NCBI GenBank assembly: GCA_028554645.1
Contig: JAQOOI010000040.1
Location: 62,001 to 126,000, forward strand
Length of the DNA: 64,000 bases
Direction: 5' to 3'
Source: Omphalotus guepiniiformis
Lineage: Eukaryota; Basidiomycota; Agaricomycetes; Agaricales; Omphalotaceae
This document shows, one piece after another, positions 44,669 through 53,054 of the stretch. A program made the position numbers and the translations under genes. Each line of letters starts with the position of its first letter. Position 1 is the first letter of the stretch. The notes under the pieces were generated by a model. That model was given only the letters and a program-made list of their open reading frames with translations, did not search any database and was not told the DNA's origin.

Positions 44669-44927
44669 GATAGAACGAAGGGATAGACATGGATTGGGTG
44701 GTGTATGGGAAGCAGATTATATATGTTTCTCCAGCTTCTTCCTGTTAGGAAACAGAAGGTAAGGGTTAGTTACTCTGATCCACAGTATGGGGGTTGGGGG
44801 CTAAGTTGTATTAATTGAGAATCTACTCAAAGAACACAATGTAGAGATGAGCTGAAGTGATAATCTATATCACAGAGAAAGGAAATGTAAGGAGTGATGT
44901 CTCAGATATCACTAGAAAGGTAGGTTC

Positions 44928-45300
44928 CACTTGGAAATGCTTCAAGTGAGAACAGGAGATTTGATTACTGGAAATGCTTCAGTAACCAAGGGAATCTAGA
45001 TACTTGGAAATGCTTCAAGTAGTCTAAGGATGGAATGAACAACTGGAAATGCTTCAGTTATTCAAAGAGAAAGCCTGGAAATGCTTCAGACAATCAAGGG
45101 AAATACTGCTGGAAATGCTTCAGCAATACTTAAGAAAAGACACTGGAAATGCTTCAATGCCTTGGAGAATATCTGGAAATGCTTCAGATAATCAGAGGAA
45201 ATACTGCTGGAAATGCTTCAGCAATACTTAGGGAAAGACACTGGAAATGCTTCAATGCCTTAGAGGTTCAGTCACTGGGAATGGTTCAGTAGACTAGAGA
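44928..45300 (-). repeat. Array of about 11 covarying hairpins in the D LTR leader
   Basis: The core TGGAAATGCTTCA repeats about every 30-36 bp. Flanks differ between units yet pair: CACTTG/CAAGTG, TTACTG/CAGTAA, TACTTG/CAAGTA, AACTG/CAGTT, TGCTG/CAGCA (twice), TATCTG/CAGATA; two units have one mismatch and one is weak. The core itself can add AA/TT pairs around a 4-nt loop. Located downstream of the minus-strand TATA box, so it should be in the 5' leader of the genomic RNA. Confidence 0.8.
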
Positions 45301-45393
45301 GAGTAAGAAGTACTTGTATTGACAAGACAGGTTACAAAGTAGAGGTTCACAAGAAAACAATAACTAGACTAAGGTACACTAAGTTGGGTGGGG

Positions 45394-45401
45394 TTTATAT
45401 A
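45394..45401 (-). promoter_or_regulatory. TATA box of gypsy D LTR
   Basis: TATATAAA on the minus strand separates the U3 sites (right) from the hairpin leader (left). Confidence 0.65.
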
Positions 45402-45451
45402 CACAATTCTGAGTAAAGATATAAAAGGAAAGTATCTACAATGAGGCTGCA

Positions 45452-45718
45452 TGAGTCAGTTTGACTAGAGATGACTGTGAGCATGCGTCATTCTGACTAG
45501 ACATGGCTCTTGAACATGAGTCACTTTGACTAGGCATGATTCAAGTCACTATGAGTCTATAATGTGACTATATATGACTCAAGCTTCCATAAGAACTTCA
45601 GGATGACTTGTTATGACTCATGTGTAATGGATGCTGCAGCATGACTGGTTATGACTCAAACTGCAAGCTGAAGAGGATATAGAAATCATGGGACTGAAGG
45701 GAGGCTGTACATGACTCA
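45452..45718. promoter_or_regulatory. Cluster of six AP-1/Gcn4-type sites in D U3
   Basis: Perfect TGAGTCA at 45452 and 45517 and perfect TGACTCA at 45575, 45614, 45652 and 45712, with several one-off variants between. In fungi this heptamer is the consensus of Gcn4/Cpc1-type bZIP factors. They lie about 50-320 bp upstream of the TATA box. Confidence 0.7.
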
Positions 45719-45878
45719 GATCAATTATGTAGTGCATCATGTATGACCACAGAGTGATTGGTTAACAAGTAGGCATTTGGTTGATACCAGAAAATTTAAA
45801 AATTTCTGTCTTTCTTGTGTATGCCATTATTTGCTGATTGATCTGTGGCTCTGTACCTGTATGTACTGACTCCTAACA

Positions 45879-48235
45879 GTACACCCCCCTTCACCAGCCA
45901 GAGCCCTCGACGGCCTTGCCTATTCATGCTGAAATTTAGCACAAAGTTGAATCGAGTCCACAGTCCTGTCGTAATCTGCCTGTACCATCCTAATAGTATT
46001 GTACTTTATCGTTGAAAGGATTTGCGTGAGCCCGTTAGCCAGGTCTTATTTAATTCACGGATATTCCCAAACATTGGACGGACAGACGCGCGCACGGCAT
46101 GATTTGCTAATATTGGTCACGTGCTTTGTTGGTGGACGCGCGTCCATCTGTTTTCTGTCTGTCATTACCGCCCGGCTCCTCTCTTCACTGCTATTTCTCT
46201 TTTCTTGTTCCGTAGATTTCTTTGAATCTGGGCACTTCGTCACAGGTATGCAATTAGGACTGTGGGATTAAATGTTTTATTGATAAGTCTTTCCGGATAT
46301 CAATGTACACTCTCAAGCCTTCAAGATGTTTCTCATTGAAGCTACTTAGAACTGGCTTCCACGTTGTGGGTAGATGCAGGAAGTTGTCAGAAGCGGGGCA
46401 GCGTAAGACAGGGTCTGACGGTATTAAGGTGCGCGTTTGTTCAAAGATAACTCGTTTGTTCTGATTCTCCAGCTTCCTCTTTTGTAGATGTCGTATACGT
46501 GAAATCGGCGGAAACAGAGCAGTGTAGGACCAGGTATGTTGTTCGATGATTCTGAATGCCTCAGGTCTCTGACGTCCAACTATAGGAAGGTTGTATACTT
46601 CGATAACGAACATTCTGTACTGACCATCGTGTGAAGGACGAAGTTCGAAGGGCAATTACACCAAGCGATACTGCTGAGTGGCGACGACCATATGCGGGTG
46701 GAGTAGAGTGAGAATGCGTAGGTGCACGAGGTGGAGATGGAAGTTTTTTCCAGGACGTGACACCTTTGACGTTCAGATGCGTGTTTCATTTCGTACGTTT
46801 CTGATTTTATTAGGGTTCTGCCTCTGTACTTATGGGATGGTTTCCAACTTCAACAATGAATATTCTGGGACGATTCCTACGGACAATGCTGGCGAAGGAC
46901 GACAAACCATAGGGGAGTGGAGTGGCGAAAAGCTTCGCAGATGCATGAGACGGAGTGAAAGTCCTTCACGGGATGTAGTACAGCTTCGACGTTCCGGTGC
47001 GTGTTTCGTTTTGATATGCTCCGGTCGTCTTCTAATTTTCCTTGCCCAATCCCCCTCAAATTCCTAGTCCTTCGTCCGCATATTATCCAGCTGACTCATT
47101 CTTAATTTCTCTTCGAATTTTCCAAGTCTCGCACTTCGCAATGTGATGAATTAGGTGTACGTGGATGGTAGTGGGGATAATAGGAGCATGTTTTTAATTT
47201 AAACCTGCTTCGTTGTTCTGTGAAGACGACACCTGACCATTTAGACCAGGTTTTCACACAGGCGCAGCATAGACCGTTGAGAGGGCTGGAAAGCATACTT
47301 TCTCTGCCTTTCATTTGTTTGTCCAGTACTTGTCCGTTGGTGAGGTATGACTCCTTTCACTCTTTTCTCTTCGAATTCTCTGATCTGATGGGATAACCAG
47401 GCTACTTTCAGTGGGAGAACATTTCGTGAATGATGACATTTCGACTCCAATGAACGATACGGCAAGATGAAGGCGAGTGGCATGTTCGACAACAAATATT
47501 CTGACAAGGACGGCTATGCGGATAACGAGGTTCACGAGATGGCTTCAGCATGCGAGGGTTATGTGTGGGCATCGAGAAGTTGGGTGGAGTGGGGATTAGA
47601 GGTGCGTGTTTCATTTCAGCTTGCCTTCGTCGTTTTCTGATCTCCCATGTTCTTCTCAATATTCGGATGTTTCTACGGTGTATGCTGGGGACTATTGAGA
47701 AGTGGAAGGAAATTTCGTGAACAATGACGTTTTCGATTCTTGATGGACTGTACGGCAGGACGAACGCCAGCGGTGTTCGATTCATCGACGAACCTTCTGA
47801 TGGGGACCACTACGAGAGTTCACGAGATGTTTTTGGCAAGCAGAGGGTGACGAGGGCTTAGATGGGTATGTAATAGGATGGGAACTAGGTGCGTGCTTCA
47901 CACTGTTCTCTGATTCCTTTCTGACCTCTTCAAGTTGCACCTCTTTAGCTCGAAATGACTGTTGTCTTCTCGTGATGAAAGGACCTCGGGCAAGGGAACG
48001 AAAGAAGGAGTTGGAGGTTTTTTCACAGAACATAATGGCTCAACGGGAGAGGAGTAGATTCGATATTCAGGCGCGTGCTCCACATTTCATTGTTTCCCTG
48101 ATCTTAGAATGTTCTCGGGTTGTTATACGCCACCTATCAGAAAGAATGCGGAACCGTTTTTCGACCTGTGACTCGTCTCGAATAACTAGCTTGATGGTCT
48201 CGAAGAAGGGTACTGGGTTGGAATTTGGGCTTCAA
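45879..48235. other. Long 3' region of gypsy D with degenerate repeats
   Basis: Starts (minus strand) at the polypurine tract GAAGGGGGGTGTAC. No convincing gene. Diverged units recur on the plus strand with a GTGCGTGTTTCATTTC-like core at 46778, 46998, 47602, 47889 and 48073, and with AATTTCGTGAA-like segments about 289 bp apart (47424, 47713). Short frames on both strands are probably incidental; the G-TGCGTG boxes could also be splice donors of a decayed multi-exon gene upstream of the accessory gene. Confidence 0.5.
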
Positions 48236-48241
48236 TATAAG
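48236..48241 (+). promoter_or_regulatory. TATA-like box of the gypsy D opposite-strand gene
   Basis: TATAAG in AATATAAGACC, 76 bp before the ATG at 48312. Confidence 0.5.
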
Positions 48242-48311
48242 ACCTAGTCTTTACTTGTGTATTTCTGTCCTTATTACCCTTGTAATTCCACTTTCTGCAT
48301 CCCTGCATATT

Positions 48312-49461
48312 ATGAACTTCGAGACTTTCAACAATGCGGATTCGAGCGCTCTGTTTCTTCCTCACATCACCGCGGAGCCTCTGAGCTGGATGAACGTGCC
48401 AGTCATGCCGGCTCTGACTTTGCGTGAACTTGTAGATGCGTGTGTAATCTTGATCTTACATTTGTTATACAAGTCTGACACCTTGTCAGCCGTATTTTGG
48501 AGCTGGAGCAAGAATGTTCGTCAAGTGAAGAATTGGCAGAGGCTTCAGACGTAGAAGCGGAAACTAGACAGTAAGTAGTAGTTTCTCCTGTCAAAATTCT
48601 TTGTTGGTAATGACAATCATGTTGTAGGTTGATCGCTGGTCTCCGCGTGCAGATTAAGCTGTTGCAGGATGAGAAGGAAGCTTTGGAACTTGCTCGTAAG
48701 ACCCTTGAGAGGTACGAACATGTGTCTCCTTTCATTCTTTCTTATGTATTGACCTACATCCCTTCCATAGTGACCTTTCTCGGGTTCAGGATGAGTTGAA
48801 GGATGCTCGTGGGGTTAATACCCGCATATGTCGTTTGGCCTCCGATCTTCAAGAACAGGTCCGCCGCTTTACACGCATGAAGAATTCTTACCACTGTGTG
48901 GTTTCAGCTCAGACAAAGCGCAATTGTGAACTTCGTGAACGCGATGCTCTTATTGCCCGTCTTCGTCATGAGTTTGAGGCAAGCACCTTCTTTCAACGTA
49001 TATTGGCGGACATGGTGTACCGTGAGCTTCGTGCTGATCCGACCCCTTTCTTTGATGCGCTCCACAAGGACTTGCAGACCTTTGTCCAGGGCGTGTTCCA
49101 GGCTCAACGACTGCTGTCAGAGGGTATGTTAAGGGTGACTACCTTGGAGAACTGGATCGTTGAATGTTTTGATAAGATGGCTGACACCATTGCGCAAGCT
49201 CATCTCACTCGTGATGAGTTAGTCACTCAGAACTTTCAACGTCTTGGTATCCAAGACCCCTTGGCTTATCTTTCTAGCATCTCTCGTGTAACTTATCCAA
49301 GTGCATGGGCAGTAGCAGAACCTCGTATTGAGCCTGTTAACATTAACCTGCAGGAAACTTCTGATCTTTCTCCAACTGTCATTGATCTTACTGGAGAGGA
49401 TGATGAGGATGAAGATGGTGAGGAAGAGTTTGTGTACCCAGGAGAAGTTGAAGAGGATTAG
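48312..49461 (+). CDS. Gypsy D opposite-strand accessory protein (coiled coil, SIM-like acidic tail)
   Basis: Predicted 327 aa from exons 48312-48439, 48490-48570, 48628-48711 and 48771-49461; lengths sum to 984 nt and all phases agree (donors GTGTGT, GTAAGT, GTACGA). A short N-terminus leads into a coiled coil (about residues 45-130; LELEQE, LRVQIKLLQDEKEALE, SDLSRVQDELKDA). A helical middle follows, then VIDLTGEDDEDEDGEEE from residue 301, matching the canonical SUMO-interacting motif (hydrophobic core plus acidic stretch), to the end. It lies inside the retrotransposon, opposite to pol, stop to stop 110 bp apart. No known domain or homologue recognised. I infer a nuclear adaptor; the identical second copy is intact too. 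Confidence 0.75.
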
Positions 49462-49570
49462 GAGGGAATGGAATCAGGAATAGTGTACAATAGAAATAAC
49501 CACAGTTTTCTTTTATGACAATACAAAGTTGATTTTATATGTCATGTTAAACAAGTGATGGTTGTTCTTT

Positions 49571-52500
49571 CTATTGAGTGTGACTCCTTTCCTTCTCCAC
49601 TGCCTTCTCCAATTCCTGATCATGGAGTTTCTCTTTTTCTGGATGCTCTTGATGAAATTGTTCAATGTACTCTTGTGAACCTACTACATTTCTGATTGGT
49701 TCCCAAGAGTCATGTTCTGGATCATAGCCTTTCCAGCGAACATACTCCATTCTACCCCATCTTCTACAATTATCCAAGATCTGTTCAACCTCATAGTGCT
49801 CTTCATCATCAACTTCAATTGGAGGGGGAGGTGGTTGTCGGCGTTGTGGGAAGTGTTCTGGTGGATCTGCAGTCAACAGGTCCACATGGAAAACATTGTG
49901 GAGGGTTTCCATGCTATGTGGTAATGCCAGACGATAAGCATGGTCAGAGATCTTCTTAGTGATTTTGAAAGGTCCAAACTGTTTATAATCCAACTTCTTT
50001 GCTGGACGTTTGGTTTTGATGTTTTTGGCATTTAGCCATACATACATTCCTTCCTTCCAATCACTAGGTGTACTTCTTCGTTTAGAATTGGTGAACTTCT
50101 TGGCTGATTCATTGCTTCTTTTAATCTCTCCCTTCAAATACTCATGTACATCTTTAAGTTCTTGTGCCTTTAAATGTGCATGATGATTTGGAAGTCCCTT
50201 TAGAGAAATTGTTAACCTGGGGTGAAAGCCTTTGTTTGTAAAGAATGGTGTTACTCCAGTGGAATCACTTGGAGAATTATTGTATGTGAATTCTGCAAGT
50301 GGTAACCATTCTTCCCAATCATCCTGGTCATAGTTTACAAGCAGTCTAAGGTACTGTTCCAGAGTTTGATTTGTTCTCTCTGTTTGTCCATCAGTTTGAG
50401 GATGGTAGGCAGTAGAGTAGTTGGTATTAACATCTAGTGCATCACACAGAGAACTCCAGAAGGATGATACAAAGGTAGACCCTCTGTCAGAGACTATATC
50501 CACTGGGAGACCATGTTTGGAGAATACATGTTTAATGAAGAGTTTGGCCAGTTGTGAGGCATTGTCAGTGGTATGACATGCAATGAATATTGCTTGTTTA
50601 GTCAACCGGCAAACTACAACCATGATTGCATTGAACCCATCTGACTCTGGTAATTCTCCAATGTGGTCAACTGATATAGAGCTCCATGGTCTTTCACCAA
50701 TTGGCAATGGTTTGAGTAGTCCAAAAGGTTTTCGTCTACTACTCTTGGCCCGTAGACATTCATGGCAACTTCTCACATACTTCTTGACATCTTTCTGCAT
50801 CCCTGGCCAGAAGTAGGTGCGCTGAATCATTTGTGCTGTTTTTCTCATCCCTGGATGTCCCATTAGTTTATGATCATGATGGACTTGGAGAATTCGAAGT
50901 CGTAAAGGAGTATTGTTTGGTACATATACCAGTCCTTCACGTAGTAGAAGTCCATTCTCCATTGTAAATGGTCCAGGTTCTTCTGATTCTGCAATAACCT
51001 TGTGCTCTTTCCAGTATCTATCCTTCTCTACATCACGGATGCGTGCCAGGTCTGCTTCATCATTCATAATAAGAGAAGTGGAAAGACGTTCCGGGCTTAA
51101 CAGCACTTTGTGATTCTCTTCATTGACTGCTGCCTGTGCTGCCTTCTTGGGATAGACATCAGCCCTTCTTGTGAGTGCATCTGGTTTGCCACCTAATTTT
51201 CCTGGCCTGTAGTTGATGATAAAGTCAAATCCTGATAAGAATTCTGACCATCTTGCCTGTCTTCTACTTAGAGTCTTGGTGGTGGTAAACCACTGTAGAT
51301 TATTGTGATCAGTAAAGACCTCAATCCTGTATTTGGAACCTTCTAAGTATGCACGCCACTGCTTGAATGACTCTACAATAGCTAATAGCTCTTTATCATA
51401 GATATCATAATTCAATTCAGCACCAGTCATACTTCTTGCATAGAATGCTATGGGATGTATCTCTCCAGATTCCTTGTTTTGTTGGGATATAATGGATGCT
51501 ATGGCATAGTCAGATGCATCAGCTTCCACAATGATAGGTAATTCTGGATTAAAATGCTGAAGTATAGGGGCTTCTTGAAATGCTTGTTTTAGAAGTTCAA
51601 AGACTGTGGTGCATTCTTCTGTCCAAATCCAAGGTTTGTCTTTACTGGTAAGCCTTGTGAGAGGTTTGACTATTCCAGAATAGTTATCAATGAATCTTCT
51701 ATAGAAGTTTGCAAATCCCAAGAATGATTGCAACTCTTTTACAGAAGTGGGCCTTTCCCATTTCTGAATAACTTCTATCTTTTTAGGATCCATGGTAACA
51801 CCCTTTGGAGAGACAATGACACCAAGATACTCAACAGAGTCAGTATGGAATTCACATTTCTCTGGTTTGATGTGCAGATCATGTTCTTCCAATCTTTGAA
51901 GTACTCTGGATACATGTTCTTGATGTTGTTGCTCATTGTCTGAGAATATGAGAATATCATCCAGGTATACTATGACAAATACATCCACCATGTCACGGAA
52001 TATGTCATTTATGAAGTGTTGGAAGACAGAAGGGGCATTGGTGAGTCCAAATGGCATGACCAGATACTCATAGGCACCATATCTGGTCCTGAATGCAGTT
52101 TTCCATTCATGTCCATCAGCAACTCTTATGTTGTTGTAGCCTGCACGAAGATCCAGTTTGCTGTAGATCTTAGCTCTTCTTAACTGATCAATGAGATTCC
52201 CTATAAGTGGTAGGGGATAGCGATTTTTTCTAGTAAGCCTGTTTAGGGCACGATAATCCACACACAATCTTAAGCTTCCATCTTTCTTTTTTGCAAACAA
52301 GACTGGAGCTCCAATTGGTGAACTAGATGGCCTAATAAATCCCTTTTCCAACATCTCATCAATGTAGTCCTTCAAAACCTTCAATTCTTTTTCTGACAGA
52401 TTGTATAATTTTCCATAAGGTGGAAGTTTGTCCTCTTCAGTATCAATTCTGATACCATAGGGTCTATGCTGTGGTAACCCTTTAGCTTCTGTAGCTGAGA

Positions 52501-53053
52501 AGGCTTTGGCATATTGGTGATACTGTTTGGGTACAAATTTGTCCAGTAGTTCCTGCTCAGAGAGTTTGTTGGGCTTTGGTTTATCTGGAGTTTCTGAATT
52601 CTCATTATTGGAAGAGGCCATTCTTGCTTCTACTTCTGCTTCTTCAGTGCTGGGCATTATGTATAGGATTGATGCTTCACATCCTTCCAACACCAATTGA
52701 GCAAAGGAGGCTGCACCTAACAAGGATATATGTGGGATGGTATCTTCCATTTGAGAATCAGGGATAGGAGGTTTGACTTTAGGGATGGAATGATGGTGTT
52801 GTTCAGGAGATTTGAATTTAGAAGTGGACTGAGGCTGTTCATGGGAGTACCTATCCATCTCTTCTATGTGGATCAAGATTGGATCTTCCAGCCCTAGTCC
52901 TGATTTTTCAAATTCATCTTCCTCCTCTTCATCTTCTATGGTTACTCCATGCTTCTTGTTAATGGAAGGTCTAACAATGTAGTGTGTGATCTGTGTGAGA
53001 TCATATACTTCTGCAGCCATAAGCTGTACACTATTATTGAAAGAGAACTTCAA
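49571..53053 (-). CDS. Gypsy D pol: RT, RNase H, integrase, chromodomain
   Basis: 1160-codon open frame without stops. Approximate residues: RT about 165-400 with YLDD at 362-365; RNase H with VEADASDYA near 512 and TDHNNLQWF; integrase zinc motif HHDHKLMGHPG near 723 and CHECL; catalytic core DHIGELP near 793, VSDRGSTF near 851, TDGQTERTNQ near 889; GPF-type region (KQFGPFKI); chromodomain about 1085-1135 (YEVEQILD, YVRWKGYDPEHDSWEP). It makes and inserts the cDNA. The start is set by the frameshift that separates it from the protease; the first ATG has no special meaning. Intact enzymes and the near-identical tandem copy suggest recent activity. Confidence 0.93.
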   Translation of the reverse strand: MKFSFNNSVQLMAAEVYDLTQITHYIVRPSINKKHGVTIEDEEEEDEFEKSGLGLEDPILIHIEEMDRYSHEQPQSTSKFKSPEQHHHSIPKVKPPIPDSQMEDTIPHISLLGAASFAQLVLEGCEASILYIMPSTEEAEVEARMASSNNENSETPDKPKPNKLSEQELLDKFVPKQYHQYAKAFSATEAKGLPQHRPYGIRIDTEEDKLPPYGKLYNLSEKELKVLKDYIDEMLEKGFIRPSSSPIGAPVLFAKKKDGSLRLCVDYRALNRLTRKNRYPLPLIGNLIDQLRRAKIYSKLDLRAGYNNIRVADGHEWKTAFRTRYGAYEYLVMPFGLTNAPSVFQHFINDIFRDMVDVFVIVYLDDILIFSDNEQQHQEHVSRVLQRLEEHDLHIKPEKCEFHTDSVEYLGVIVSPKGVTMDPKKIEVIQKWERPTSVKELQSFLGFANFYRRFIDNYSGIVKPLTRLTSKDKPWIWTEECTTVFELLKQAFQEAPILQHFNPELPIIVEADASDYAIASIISQQNKESGEIHPIAFYARSMTGAELNYDIYDKELLAIVESFKQWRAYLEGSKYRIEVFTDHNNLQWFTTTKTLSRRQARWSEFLSGFDFIINYRPGKLGGKPDALTRRADVYPKKAAQAAVNEENHKVLLSPERLSTSLIMNDEADLARIRDVEKDRYWKEHKVIAESEEPGPFTMENGLLLREGLVYVPNNTPLRLRILQVHHDHKLMGHPGMRKTAQMIQRTYFWPGMQKDVKKYVRSCHECLRAKSSRRKPFGLLKPLPIGERPWSSISVDHIGELPESDGFNAIMVVVCRLTKQAIFIACHTTDNASQLAKLFIKHVFSKHGLPVDIVSDRGSTFVSSFWSSLCDALDVNTNYSTAYHPQTDGQTERTNQTLEQYLRLLVNYDQDDWEEWLPLAEFTYNNSPSDSTGVTPFFTNKGFHPRLTISLKGLPNHHAHLKAQELKDVHEYLKGEIKRSNESAKKFTNSKRRSTPSDWKEGMYVWLNAKNIKTKRPAKKLDYKQFGPFKITKKISDHAYRLALPHSMETLHNVFHVDLLTADPPEHFPQRRQPPPPPIEVDDEEHYEVEQILDNCRRWGRMEYVRWKGYDPEHDSWEPIRNVVGSQEYIEQFHQEHPEKEKLHDQELEKAVEKERSHTQ

Positions 53054-53054
53054 C

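Larger units (their letters stand above)
44743..45878 (-). repeat. 3' LTR of gypsy D, copy 1 (1136 bp)
   Basis: TGTTAGG/CCTAACA 7-bp inverted termini. In minus orientation: U3 at the right with six TGACTCA/TGAGTCA sites, TATA box TATATAAA at 45394-45401, then a transcribed R/U5 part with the hairpin array. One A/G difference from the second LTR was noticed near the left end (44750 versus 57311). Confidence 0.92.

Noticed and set aside
44928..45300. CRISPR-like array
   Set aside because: Regular repeats and spacers of about 20 bp look superficially similar, but the repeats are 13 bp, the flanks pair, the array lies in an LTR and the genome is eukaryotic.
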